29,855 nt of DNA from contig URHD01000016.1 of NCBI GenBank assembly GCA_900547585.1, forward strand, positions 1-29,855, written 5' to 3'. The notes under the pieces were generated by a model. It had not been told where the DNA came from and searched no databases. It was given only the letters and a program-made list of their open reading frames with translations. The translations under genes were made by a program, and so were the position numbers. Shown piece by piece: positions 1-7,388 of the stretch. How positions within the stretch are numbered: position 1 is the stretch's first letter; every line of letters begins with the position of its first letter. Source of the stretch: an uncultured bacterium. GTDB taxonomy: Bacteria; Cyanobacteriota; Vampirovibrionia; Gastranaerophilales; Gastranaerophilaceae.

Positions 1-16
1 ATTTTCTCATAACTCA

Positions 17-97
17 GCAAAACCTGGAAAGTAAATTTAAAAACCGTAAAAGCGGCGAAGCCCGTTCCGGTTTTTAAATTTACTTTCCAGGTTTTGC
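17..97 (+). repeat. Class A palindromic element, copy 1
   Basis: Arms 17-46 and 68-97 are a perfect 30-bp inverted repeat around a 21-nt centre. The core reads CCGTAAAAGCGGC, then GAAGCCCGTTCCGG, and matches the cores at 5083-5110 and 17086-17110, while the arm sequence is not shared with them. GGC-GAA-GCC inside the core could form a small inner hairpin. No T-tract follows, so it is not a standard terminator. It lies upstream of the first gene. Confidence 0.9.
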
Positions 98-129
98 GTC
101 AGGGCAGCGATTCTAGGTAAAAAAAAAAA

Positions 130-158
130 CAACAAATTGTTTACGTAAACTTTTGTTG
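130..158. promoter_or_regulatory. Operator-like palindrome upstream of the 817-residue protein gene
   Basis: GTTTACGTAAAC at 139-150 is a perfect 12-bp palindrome. It sits inside a longer imperfect dyad whose outer arms are CAACAAA (130-136) and TTTGTTG (152-158). It lies about 50 bp upstream of a TATAAT at 205-210, where a transcription-factor operator would be expected. No regulator gene is adjacent, so the binding protein is unknown. Confidence 0.45.
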
Positions 159-204
159 AGTGAAAAACCTCTCTCCTAGCAACTTATTTTTTTACAGGCT
201 TTAA

Positions 205-210
205 TATAAT
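205..210 (+). promoter_or_regulatory. Candidate -10 box (TATAAT)
   Basis: A consensus TATAAT is the only good -10 hexamer in the 264 bp before the first gene. No convincing -35 sits 16-18 bp upstream, so activation by a factor at the 130-158 dyad is possible. Transcription would start near 217, giving a leader of about 48 nt. Confidence 0.4.
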
Positions 211-264
211 GCGGAGGATTTCTCCAAACAGATCCGGCCGCGCCTTAAAACCTCGGAAAATGCT

Positions 265-2718
265 GTGATAAAAGGGATTGAGTACCAAAATTTCAATAAA
301 AATTATTATGCCGGTTACCACTCGCCGGCATGGAGCAACACAAAAAAAATTACACAGGAACCCTTGCAGGAAAACAGCGAAAAGCACATCTCCTTCAAGG
401 GTTTTAACGTTAATACGGCACATAACTCGCTAAAATCGGTAATAAAAGCAATCCCTCAAGACCTGAACAGAAAAGTTTTCAATTCACTAAAAGGAATAAG
501 CACAAAGCAATACGAAGAATACAAAAGAATAGCCGCAGATTATGTCGAGCTCGTAAAAACCAGCCCCGAATTTAGAAACAAATACTCAATTCCTGACGAA
601 ATCGCTGAAAAAATCAGCATTGACAACCTTTATTACCGTCCTAAAAAGGGAATAATGAAAAGGTTCGGAGAAAATCTTATCTCTCCATTCACAGCCGCCG
701 CAAAAGGAATAAAAAAGATTTTCACAAAATCAAATCCATCCGGCAGCGGAAAAGACTTCGATAAAATAATGAAAGAATTTACCAGCCTTGAAGGGCTGAT
801 AAACTCCCACGAAATCTGGGAAAACGGCTACAGAGAAATGAGCGGATATCAGAAATGGAGCACAGGTTCGGAGTTTTTGATTCCCGATGATGTGCTAAAA
901 AGCAAAATCCAGCGCCGCCGCAACAAAGTCGTTGATCCGGACAAAGGAAAATACTCCACAACCTCGCTTATGCTCGGAAACAGGTTAATTTCCGGCACGG
1001 TTTACGCATTTTTCCTCGGAAATGACGCCTACAACACGACAATGAGATACAGCAGCAGCAAATCCGAAGCAAAAACCCAGCAAAAATCGCGTGTTGCACA
1101 GGAATTTTCAAGAATCGGGCTGAACATGTACATCCAGAACCTTTTGTTCGGAACGTTTGAAACAGCAGTTAACAAAAGCCTCCCGACAGCGCTTTTTGTT
1201 TCCGGTTCAACCGTAGCTTTTTCGGAAATTCTCGGCAGAAAACTCGTCGGAAAGCCCATCGTACCATCCGACAAGGAAACTCTTGACAGGCTTGAAAAAG
1301 AAATGGCTGAGAAAAAAGGCGTTTTGCCCGCAATCGGCAGACTTTTAACAAATGCAAAGAAACCGGAAAAACAAAAGGCAAAAATAATCACCCCCACAAA
1401 AGCTAATACAAAAGTATTTTCGGTATTCAGCAGCAACTCTCCCCAAAAACCGTCTTTCAAAGGCTATTACAGCGTTGAAAAAATGTTTGACAAGCAAAAG
1501 TTGAAACAACTTATGTCAATGATTCAACAAGCCGACGAAATGCGGTTTGAACAGATAAAAGAAACGATTGTAAAATCCGTAAAAAACTCTGAAGCTCTGC
1601 GAAAGCTCACAGTAACCTCAAATGACGAAAAACTTGCGTTTATAAAAAATGTTGACACAAAATCCAAAGAAGATGTGAACAGGGCGTTTGAATATTTGCT
1701 GGAATCAGCGGATTTGAAAGAGATTCCGATTGGTTCAAAGAAAACTTTCTGGGGCCAGGTTACCAAAAGCGTCATTGTGCCGTTCACGTTTGTTAAAAAG
1801 CTCGGAAAATCAGCTGCAAACGGAATTTCTAACCTTACAGCAAAGCTTCAGGGAAAACAAACAGCGCTGCGAATTAAAAGGATGACAAAAATCCTTGAAA
1901 ATCCTGGATTTAAGGAAGCTGAGAACTTCAAAAACTATTATGAAGAAAGAATGGCGCTTAAAGTCTGGAAAGAATCCCCACTCAGCTCTACAGAGAAAAA
2001 AGTGCGAATTTTTGAAGAATATATGAAAAATCTTGAAAAAAACACAGAAGAAATTGAGGGACTGAAAAATATTCTGCTCTGGCTCGACAAGCAGATTACG
2101 TCAGCAGGGATTCAAGTAAACAAAGACGGGATGTTGGACGCTCAGGATATGAAAAAGGTCGAAAATCTGTTGCAATCTTCGGTTTTGAAAGCTGACGGCG
2201 CAAAACATGTCGAATATGACGGAAACAAGCTCGCACAGACGAACATAAACCTAGCCAGAGCAATTACAACGATTTTCCTTGTTACTGATGCATACAATTT
2301 GACCATGCAATACAGCGGAGACAACAGAAAAGAAGCTGGCAAAAGTGCCAAAAACCGTGCCGCACAAGAAATTTCAAGAATAAGCTTCTCCGCATACATT
2401 CTCGCGTTCGTTCACAATCTGCTCTCCAAAATGTGCAATGCCAGCCTTGCAGGAGCTTTCGGGCTGACAGCGATGACGTCGATCATCAATGATTCTATCT
2501 CAAGAAAGGTTGTCGGCGTGCCTTTAACGACAAAAACCAAGGCACAGCTTGACGAAATCGACGAAAAAAATGCAAAATCAAAAAGCCCGATAAGAAAAGC
2601 GCTCGCCTACTCTCTCGGCAAGCGAGGAGCGATGGCGGACGGCATAGACAGAGAAAAAGCCGCAAAAACCTCGGTTGTTCTTGACGACTTTTTCATTAAT
2701 CCGACGATATCCGGATAA
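265..2718 (+). CDS. Unknown 817-residue protein with two related halves
   Basis: I do not recognise a named family. The frame is open from 205 but the only usable start is GTG at 265, with no clear Shine-Dalgarno site, so the N-terminus is uncertain. The protein has an internal duplication. Each half begins with SFKG (residues 43-46 and 397-400), passes through a basic helical stretch containing an FxxxxVxPFT- or ISPFTAAAKG-like segment, and ends in a hydrophobic region with the matching pattern DAYNxTMxYS (DAYN at 254-257 and 675-678), RxAQExSRI, and later a GRKLVGKP or SRKVVGVP segment followed by a Lys/Glu-rich helix. The hydrophobic stretches near 243-330 and 665-770 suggest membrane association, but no signal peptide is visible. 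SFKG-type motifs near the start are something I associate with Melainabacteria proteins of unknown function. It is followed by a bidirectional terminator. Confidence 0.85.
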   Translation: MIKGIEYQNFNKNYYAGYHSPAWSNTKKITQEPLQENSEKHISFKGFNVNTAHNSLKSVIKAIPQDLNRKVFNSLKGISTKQYEEYKRIAADYVELVKTSPEFRNKYSIPDEIAEKISIDNLYYRPKKGIMKRFGENLISPFTAAAKGIKKIFTKSNPSGSGKDFDKIMKEFTSLEGLINSHEIWENGYREMSGYQKWSTGSEFLIPDDVLKSKIQRRRNKVVDPDKGKYSTTSLMLGNRLISGTVYAFFLGNDAYNTTMRYSSSKSEAKTQQKSRVAQEFSRIGLNMYIQNLLFGTFETAVNKSLPTALFVSGSTVAFSEILGRKLVGKPIVPSDKETLDRLEKEMAEKKGVLPAIGRLLTNAKKPEKQKAKIITPTKANTKVFSVFSSNSPQKPSFKGYYSVEKMFDKQKLKQLMSMIQQADEMRFEQIKETIVKSVKNSEALRKLTVTSNDEKLAFIKNVDTKSKEDVNRAFEYLLESADLKEIPIGSKKTFWGQVTKSVIVPFTFVKKLGKSAANGISNLTAKLQGKQTALRIKRMTKILENPGFKEAENFKNYYEERMALKVWKESPLSSTEKKVRIFEEYMKNLEKNTEEIEGLKNILLWLDKQITSAGIQVNKDGMLDAQDMKKVENLLQSSVLKADGAKHVEYDGNKLAQTNINLARAITTIFLVTDAYNLTMQYSGDNRKEAGKSAKNRAAQEISRISFSAYILAFVHNLLSKMCNASLAGAFGLTAMTSIINDSISRKVVGVPLTTKTKAQLDEIDEKNAKSKSPIRKALAYSLGKRGAMADGIDREKAAKTSVVLDDFFINPTISG

Positions 2719-2731
2719 TTCAACCAAATCC

Positions 2732-2762
2732 ATAAAAAACACCCCTTTCGGGGTATTTTTTA
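2732..2762. terminator. Bidirectional intrinsic terminator
   Basis: ACCCC-TTTC-GGGGT (2741-2754) is flanked by an A-tract before and a T-tract after, so it can end both the plus-strand gene finishing at 2718 and the minus-strand gene finishing at 2760, whose stop codon falls in the T-tract. Confidence 0.85.
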
Positions 2763-3341
2763 ATAATATTTATTGTGTTCTTTGAGCTTACCTGCTCCAT
2801 CATAGTACCAGCTTTCAACAATTTCTACTCCCTTAAATTCGGAGTCGCCAAGAAGCGCCCATTTTTTCTTACTTGTAAGCTCATATTTGCCGTCGCTGTT
2901 TTGAGTATATTCTGAACTTGTCCAGTAGCCATCATCGCCGTTTCTAGTGCTGAGATCGGTTACTATTTTTTTATTCAAACCGTATTCATTGTAAGTATAG
3001 ACTTCTTTGTTCAATTTACCGTTTTTGCAGGACAGTTCTCTTTTTCCCTGGTCATTTTCATGAATAAAAGTATTGTTAAACCTGTTTATTTTGCAATTTT
3101 CGGGCTCATCAGAGATTAGAAATAAATAATTTTCCGGAATACCCATTTTTTTAGCCTGAGTTGTCAATTCCTGAACCTTGAATGCCCTGTCTGCCGCTTT
3201 TTCAGCTTTAATTGCATCATATTCCGATTCCGTCATTGGTTTATAAGGAACAATTGTCACAGTTTTTTCTTTTTGCGGATTTGTTACCGGTTTGTTTGCC
3301 CAGTTGTCAATGGGTGTGAATGTTGACAATGCTTTTACCAT
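2760..3341 (-). CDS. Unknown 193-residue Lys/Tyr-rich protein
   Basis: Not recognised. The start ATG is preceded by a good AAGGAG about 6 nt away. The N-terminal third is polar and charged, with a helical Ala/Lys stretch near residues 40-65. The C-terminal half is built from short Tyr/Gly/Asn/Lys units such as YTYNEYGLNKK and YYDGAGKLKE, resembling the antitoxin-like or MORN-like repeats (YxxGxxx) that form beta-hairpins. No signal peptide or membrane segment is seen. It shares about 65 bp of duplicated upstream sequence with the 373-residue gene at 3592-4713, which also has YxxGK-type units, so the two are probably regulated together and may be distant paralogues. Function unknown. Confidence 0.8.
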   Translation of the reverse strand: MVKALSTFTPIDNWANKPVTNPQKEKTVTIVPYKPMTESEYDAIKAEKAADRAFKVQELTTQAKKMGIPENYLFLISDEPENCKINRFNNTFIHENDQGKRELSCKNGKLNKEVYTYNEYGLNKKIVTDLSTRNGDDGYWTSSEYTQNSDGKYELTSKKKWALLGDSEFKGVEIVESWYYDGAGKLKEHNKYY

Positions 3342-3429
3342 AATAAATCTCCTTTTCTCTTAAGGTTTTAAATATCTCTCATATTTCTTTAAAAACATTC
3401 GGATTTTCGAGATTTACAAGGGCAGAGTT

Positions 3430-3454
3430 TATCCATTCCATTCTATTCTATTAG
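3430..3454 (-). repeat. Upstream repeat 1a (25 bp, pentamer-like)
   Basis: Identical to 4788-4812. On the minus strand it reads as near-tandem pentamers (AATAG AATAG AATGG AATGG). It lies about 89 nt before the start of the 193-residue gene, just downstream of a minus-strand TATAAT at 3457-3462, so it would be in the 5' leader or the start region of the transcript. Confidence 0.85.
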
Positions 3455-3456
3455 GT

Positions 3457-3462
3457 ATTATA
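3457..3462 (-). promoter_or_regulatory. Candidate -10 box for the 193-residue gene
   Basis: The minus strand reads GCTTATAATACC, a consensus TATAAT between the two duplicated blocks. The block at 3482-3523 would cover the -35 region. No strong -35 hexamer is visible. Confidence 0.4.
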
Positions 3463-3481
3463 AGCGGGTTTCAGGGATTTT

Positions 3482-3523
3482 AAATTCGTTTTTACATTTC
3501 GTTACAATTGCGTTTTTGGTGTG
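3482..3523 (-). repeat. Upstream repeat 2a (42 bp)
   Basis: Identical over 42 bp to 4846-4887, with similarity continuing for about 12 more bases (GTAAAGTTCGGA versus GTAAAGTTTGGA). It lies upstream of the 193-residue gene in the same order and orientation as the second copy upstream of the 373-residue gene, which suggests a shared promoter or operator module. Confidence 0.9.
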
Positions 3524-3531
3524 GGGTAAAG

Positions 3532-3562
3532 TTCGGAATGACATTTTTTGCCACTCCGAACC
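3532..3562. repeat. Short inverted repeat (GTTCGGA / TCCGAAC)
   Basis: GTTCGGA (3532-3538) pairs with TCCGAAC near 3556-3562 across a T-rich loop, with a further imperfect TG/CA pair. It lies between the duplicated block and the 3' end of the 373-residue gene. It may terminate that minus-strand transcript, but the T-tract is not well placed. Confidence 0.35.
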
Positions 3563-3591
3563 AATATTAGAGATTTTTTCAAAAAACAACT

Positions 3592-4713
3592 CTACATTTT
3601 AAATGGCAAGCCTGCTTTAGCAATAGCCTCCTGCGCCTCTGCAACGGTACCGCCCTGGTTCATATATTTATCACCAACAAGCGCCTTTCCTTTATCATCG
3701 AACAAATAAACGCTGCCATCTTTGATTTTTCCGTCTTTTTCAACATAAGCTGTTAATTTTGCCTCTGTTTTCGGTTTTTTTATGGTCAAATGTCCGCCAT
3801 CATAGGGTTTGCCCTCATAATTGTATGTTTTTTCTTTGATTGTTACAACACCGGTTTCAGGATTGTATTCAGAGCGTTTTGTAGCACTAATTTTGCCGTT
3901 GTTATAGTAGTTTGTAACCTTTTTACCGTCAACAACCGCATGTTCTTTATAACGAATGCTTGTATCAGCAAAATAACCCGGTCTTGAGCTTGTCATTGAA
4001 ATCGTTTTGCCTGTTTTTTGGTCAACAACTTTGCGATATTCAAAAACCGTGCCGTTTTTATACGCCGGATGGGAAATTGTGCCGCGGGATTCTCTGGTTT
4101 TGAGGACAGAACCGTCGGGTTTTACATAAGTATAAAATTCACGCGATTTTTCTGTTCTTGCGCCTCTTGAAAACATCTGAGTATCGTCTTTTACAAACTC
4201 CCTTGCCACTTTTGTGCCGTCATTTTGGGTGTAAAATTCTTTTATTTTGTTGCCTTTACCGATTCTGCTAATATGACCGTCATTATAAGCTTTTATCGTG
4301 CCGTCAGACATGTTAGCTCTTTTCAAAACGCCGTTTTCATAAGTAATCACGGAATTTTTAGTATTTATCACGCCGGAATAGGGTTTTCCATCGATTAAGG
4401 CTTTTCCTTTGTCAAAACGTCCAACCTTTTTAAAATCAGCAATATCAAGGTTTTTGAGTCTTTTTAAAGTATCAAGCTCGCCAGCCTTAATTCCCTCATT
4501 TTTTGCGCTCAAAAGCTTTGCAGCGGCGCCTTTTCTCAATGAGGAGGCAATAATCAGCGCAGAACCTACCGCAGCGAGCGATGCAAGGCTATATTCAAGA
4601 ATATGGCTGTTATTTTGGGATTTTTGGGGTAAATTTTGTTCCTGATGAACCTCTTTTGTTCCGAAAGATTGGCGAGCCAAAACCGGATTCATACTGTTAA
4701 AACCTATTTTCAT
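3592..4713 (-). CDS. Unknown 373-residue MORN-like repeat protein with one membrane segment
   Basis: Not recognised as a named family. The start ATG has purine-rich AGGAAG sequence upstream. The N-terminus carries an SFGT motif (residues 16-19) like the SFKG-type motif of the first gene. A hydrophobic stretch at about residues 41-60 (LASLAAVGSALIIASSL region) looks like a single membrane anchor, followed by a basic segment. From about residue 90 to 350 the protein is made of short beta-hairpin-like units of the form GKPYSG, ENGVLK, YNDGHI, NNGKI, GKPYDGG, similar in spacing to MORN/YwqK-like repeats that occur in surface or toxin-antidote proteins. The duplicated sequence upstream (4788-4887) links its regulation to the gene at 2760-3341. 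Localisation to the membrane with the repeat domain exposed is an inference. Confidence 0.82.
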   Translation of the reverse strand: MKIGFNSMNPVLARQSFGTKEVHQEQNLPQKSQNNSHILEYSLASLAAVGSALIIASSLRKGAAAKLLSAKNEGIKAGELDTLKRLKNLDIADFKKVGRFDKGKALIDGKPYSGVINTKNSVITYENGVLKRANMSDGTIKAYNDGHISRIGKGNKIKEFYTQNDGTKVAREFVKDDTQMFSRGARTEKSREFYTYVKPDGSVLKTRESRGTISHPAYKNGTVFEYRKVVDQKTGKTISMTSSRPGYFADTSIRYKEHAVVDGKKVTNYYNNGKISATKRSEYNPETGVVTIKEKTYNYEGKPYDGGHLTIKKPKTEAKLTAYVEKDGKIKDGSVYLFDDKGKALVGDKYMNQGGTVAEAQEAIAKAGLPFKM

Positions 4714-4787
4714 TTTTCTTCCTTTTCTTCCTTTTTACACGGTTGTATTTTCATGAAAACAAAGAAAAATTCGTTTTTGACACACTG

Positions 4788-4812
4788 TATCCATTCCATT
4801 CTATTCTATTAG
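4788..4812 (-). repeat. Upstream repeat 1b (25 bp)
   Basis: Identical to 3430-3454. It lies about 75 nt before the 373-residue gene. No TATAAT matching the one at 3457-3462 is present here; TAGAAT within the repeat is the best -10 candidate on the minus strand. Confidence 0.85.
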
Positions 4813-4845
4813 AAAGGCTACTGCGGCAAGGGTTTTGGTGTCAAA

Positions 4846-4887
4846 AAATTCGTTTTTACATTTCGTTACAATTGCGTTTTTGGTGTG
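4846..4887 (-). repeat. Upstream repeat 2b (42 bp)
   Basis: Identical to 3482-3523, at a similar distance from repeat 1b as in the first copy (33 versus 27 bp apart). The preserved order and orientation point to duplication of a whole upstream module rather than chance. Confidence 0.9.
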
Positions 4888-4927
4888 TGTAAAGTTTGGA
4901 TTATTTCACGAAAAACATCGATTTTGA

Positions 4928-4968
4928 CCGGCAAAGCCGGGAATCCCCAATCAAGCCTGGGATGACAA
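4928..4968. repeat. REP-like extragenic palindrome
   Basis: CCGGC-AAA-GCCGG (4928-4940) is a perfect short hairpin, followed by ATCCC (4943-4947) pairing with GGGAT (4959-4963) and then GAC. The minus strand GTCATCCC...GGGAT has the form of dispersed extragenic palindromes found in many bacterial genomes. A related unit appears inside the histidine kinase gene at 14792-14856. Confidence 0.5.
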
Positions 4969-5056
4969 CGAAAAGATGATTTAAAACAGGCCAGGCTCTC
5001 AGCCCAACATCATCTTACTATGCAATCTTAAATAAAAACGCACCCCTCCCCCAAAA

Positions 5057-5136
5057 GTTCGTAAGGAAGTCGAAATTTAAGACCGTAAAAGCGGCTTTAG
5101 CCCGTTCCGGTCTTAAATTTTGACTTCCTTACGAAC
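5057..5136 (+). repeat. Class A palindromic element, copy 2
   Basis: Arms 5057-5085 and 5108-5136 are 29-bp inverted repeats with a single mismatch, which would be a G-U pair in RNA. The core CCGTAAAAGCGGC, TTTAGCCCGTTCCGG matches copy 1 apart from the loop triplet, but the arm sequence is different. It sits just beyond the 3' end of flhB. Confidence 0.9.
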
Positions 5137-5202
5137 GCCCCTGCACCCCATTGCAACGCTCGCTGTACTGCCCCCGCCAAAACCCTTGAAACACCCCCAA
5201 AA

Positions 5203-6294
5203 TCAATGCACATCAATATGCTGGGTATTATTTTTCTTGTAAACGTAGGCAAGAATCTCCGCAACCGCAACATAAAGGTCAGCAGGAATCACGCTGTCGA
5301 CCTTAACAAGCTTGTAAAGCGCTCTGGCAAGCGGTTTGTTCACAACAATGGGGACATCATTGGCTCTGGCGATTTCACGGATTTTGAAAGCCATAAAATC
5401 CACGCCTTTTGCCACAACCATCGGCGCAGGAGCCTTTGATTTGTCGTATTTTATGGCGACAGAGTAGTGAGTTGGGTTTGCGACAACAACATCAGCCTGC
5501 GGAACTGCGCTCATCATCTTCTGGCGCATAATTTGCATTTGTGCAGAGCGGATTTTCGCCTTAATCATCGGGTCACCTTCGGTGTTCTTAAATTCGTCTT
5601 TGACCTCCTGTTTTGTCATTTTTATTGACTTTTCGTACTCGTAAGTCTGGTATTTTTTGTCAATAAACCCGATAATCAGCATCGCAAGGCACATGCTTAT
5701 AACCATGTGAACAAGAATACTGCCAAGAACCGCAAAAGCAGTGTTCAAATCCGCTCCGATGAGCCCGTAAAGCTCGTCTTTTCTCGAATTGAGCACATTA
5801 AACCCCACATAACCGACAATCCCCATCTTCAAAAGCGATTTTGTCATTTCCACGAGGTTTTTCACCTCGAACGGGTTCAAAATCTTGCGCAGCCCCTGCA
5901 TAATCTGCGCACCGGAGAATTTGTCGAGTTTGGGCTTAATTTTTTCTATTGCAAAAAGCGGCCCGACTTGAATTCGGATGATTGCGGCGGTAATAAGCGC
6001 CAGCGCAACAAGAAAAGGTATCAAAATCTCGCCCGAAACCTTTGCAAAAGGTGCTAGAATCGCAAGAATGTTATCGGTTTCAATCTGGTCGGGTTTTATG
6101 TGCGTAAAAGTGTATCTGGCGAGGTTTTTCATCTTTTCCATCATCAGCGGCAAGAGCCCGATTAACAGCCCGACGCCCGAAGTCAGCACAAGTGACGAAG
6201 TCATATCCTGACTTCGGGCAATATTGCCTTTTTTTCGCTCGTCCTCCCGCCGCTTGGGGGTTGCGTCTTCTGTTCTTTCCGCTGCCTGGCTCAC
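5203..6294 (-). CDS. flhB: Flagellar export gate switch protein FlhB
   Basis: FlhB is the inner-membrane export-gate subunit that switches the flagellar type III system from rod/hook to filament substrates after self-cleavage. The 363-residue length fits the family (about 350-385). The N-terminus has the family signature ERTEDATPKRREDERKKG, followed by four hydrophobic segments between about residues 30 and 215. The cytoplasmic domain carries the autocleavage loop NPTH at 273-276, with cleavage expected between N273 and P274. The start codon is GTG with GAGG 5-6 nt upstream; no better ATG is available. It is last in fliP-fliQ-fliR-flhB with a 16-bp gap from fliR. The N-terminal signature and order favour flagellar over virulence type III homologues. 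Confidence 0.97.
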   Translation of the reverse strand: MSQAAERTEDATPKRREDERKKGNIARSQDMTSSLVLTSGVGLLIGLLPLMMEKMKNLARYTFTHIKPDQIETDNILAILAPFAKVSGEILIPFLVALALITAAIIRIQVGPLFAIEKIKPKLDKFSGAQIMQGLRKILNPFEVKNLVEMTKSLLKMGIVGYVGFNVLNSRKDELYGLIGADLNTAFAVLGSILVHMVISMCLAMLIIGFIDKKYQTYEYEKSIKMTKQEVKDEFKNTEGDPMIKAKIRSAQMQIMRQKMMSAVPQADVVVANPTHYSVAIKYDKSKAPAPMVVAKGVDFMAFKIREIARANDVPIVVNKPLARALYKLVKVDSVIPADLYVAVAEILAYVYKKNNTQHIDVH

Positions 6295-6310
6295 TTTTTC
6301 CTCTCCATTG

Positions 6311-7093
6311 CTACATCATTTCAACAATGCCCTGAAAATAGGATTGGATTGTGTTTGATAAATATGTCGCCGTCGGAGAGATGAACATGAGTATCAAAAT
6401 TACCCCGATATAGATTTTGAAAGGTATGGCGACCATAAATATGTTCATCTGGGGCATCATTTTTGACATAAAGCCCATCAGAACCTCTGATACAAACATA
6501 ACACAGAAAACCGGCAAAATCATGCTGATTGAGATAAAAAACATCTGAGCGCTCAAATGCAAAATGTTCTCAACAACCCCGCCCGTAAAAACAAAGTCCA
6601 GACCCGGCGGAAAAGCCGTATAACTCTTATAAATCGCCGCAAAAAGCCACTGATGGGCGTTCAGAGCAAGAAAAACGAAAGACGCAAGTATTATAAACAT
6701 CTGCGAAAGAATCGGCGAGCTTGCGCCCGTAACCGGATCAAGAATCTGGCTCATTGAAATGCCGATTTGAATGCTTATAAACTCGCCCGCAATCTGCACA
6801 GCCGCAAAAATAAGGTTCATAATAAAACCAATCATAAATCCGACCGCAAATTCCCTCAAAAGATAGATAAAAAGCCCGGGAAAATCAGACGGCATCGCAA
6901 AATGCATTGTTGACGAAATCATAGGGAACAAAATAAAAGCAACAAGCGCGCTGAGCCAGATTTTCACCTGTTCAGGCATAGGATAATGCGAAAATAGGGG
7001 GGCAGATGCAATCATTCCGCCGATTCTTGTGAAAATTATCACAAAAATAACGATATTTTTAGGAGATAACAGTGTCAACAAATCAGGCTGCAT
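6311..7093 (-). CDS. fliR: Flagellar export gate protein FliR
   Basis: FliR is one of the three membrane proteins (FliP5-FliQ4-FliR1) that form the helical core of the flagellar secretion pore. The 260-residue protein is almost wholly hydrophobic with about six membrane helices and carries the FliR hallmarks: an early RIGG, an AxxPLFS-type segment, and a mid-protein GEFISIQIGISMSQILDP. GAGG lies about 9 nt before the ATG. It sits between fliQ (10-bp gap) and flhB, which is the usual order. No truncation or odd residues are noted. Confidence 0.96.
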   Translation of the reverse strand: MQPDLLTLLSPKNIVIFVIIFTRIGGMIASAPLFSHYPMPEQVKIWLSALVAFILFPMISSTMHFAMPSDFPGLFIYLLREFAVGFMIGFIMNLIFAAVQIAGEFISIQIGISMSQILDPVTGASSPILSQMFIILASFVFLALNAHQWLFAAIYKSYTAFPPGLDFVFTGGVVENILHLSAQMFFISISMILPVFCVMFVSEVLMGFMSKMMPQMNIFMVAIPFKIYIGVILILMFISPTATYLSNTIQSYFQGIVEMM

Positions 7094-7103
7094 TCATTGC
7101 ACC

Positions 7104-7373
7104 TCAATGTATAATCGTCTGTATATAATTGAACAGCTCGTTTGTTTTTTCCACAAAAACGTTCAACATCCACGGCATTAGCACGATGAGAGTGATGATA
7201 CCGGCGATGATTTTAGGCACAAAAGTCAGGGTTGATTCCTGAATTTGCGTAACTGCCTGAAAAACGCTTATCACAAGCCCGACAATCATGCTTATGACAA
7301 GAACAGGCGTTGATAGAAGCAGTATCATTATGAATACGTTTTGTATAATTGTAAGAAATTGAGTATCTTCCAT
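7104..7373 (-). CDS. fliQ: Flagellar export gate protein FliQ
   Basis: A small 89-residue inner-membrane protein of the export gate; four copies pack around FliP-FliR. It consists of two membrane hairpin helices (about residues 15-40 and 52-75) joined by the conserved QAVTQIQESTLTFVPK segment, which is diagnostic of FliQ/SctS. GGGA precedes the ATG. It is 15 bp downstream of fliP and 10 bp upstream of fliR in one transcription unit. Confidence 0.97.
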   Translation of the reverse strand: MEDTQFLTIIQNVFIMILLLSTPVLVISMIVGLVISVFQAVTQIQESTLTFVPKIIAGIITLIVLMPWMLNVFVEKTNELFNYIQTIIH

Positions 7374-7388
7374 AGTTTTCCCTTAAAT

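Larger units (their letters stand above)
4714..5202. other. 489-bp intergenic region with stacked repeats
   Basis: No gene is supported here. From left to right it holds the leader of the 373-residue gene, upstream repeats 1b and 2b, a REP-like palindromic stretch (4928-4968) and class A palindrome copy 2 (5057-5136). Nothing recognisable is seen at 4970-5050 or 5137-5202. Confidence 0.7.

Noticed and set aside
17..97. Reading the long palindromes as transcription terminators.
   Set aside because: Class A copies lack a T-run after the stem and their 27-30 bp arms with a conserved core are far longer than terminators; proper short terminators exist nearby at several sites.
209..268. A 19-codon upstream frame (MRRISPNRSG...) whose stop overlaps the GTG start at 265.
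   Set aside because: Its ATG overlaps the best -10 hexamer (205-210), so it would not be transcribed from that promoter, and it has no ribosome-binding site.
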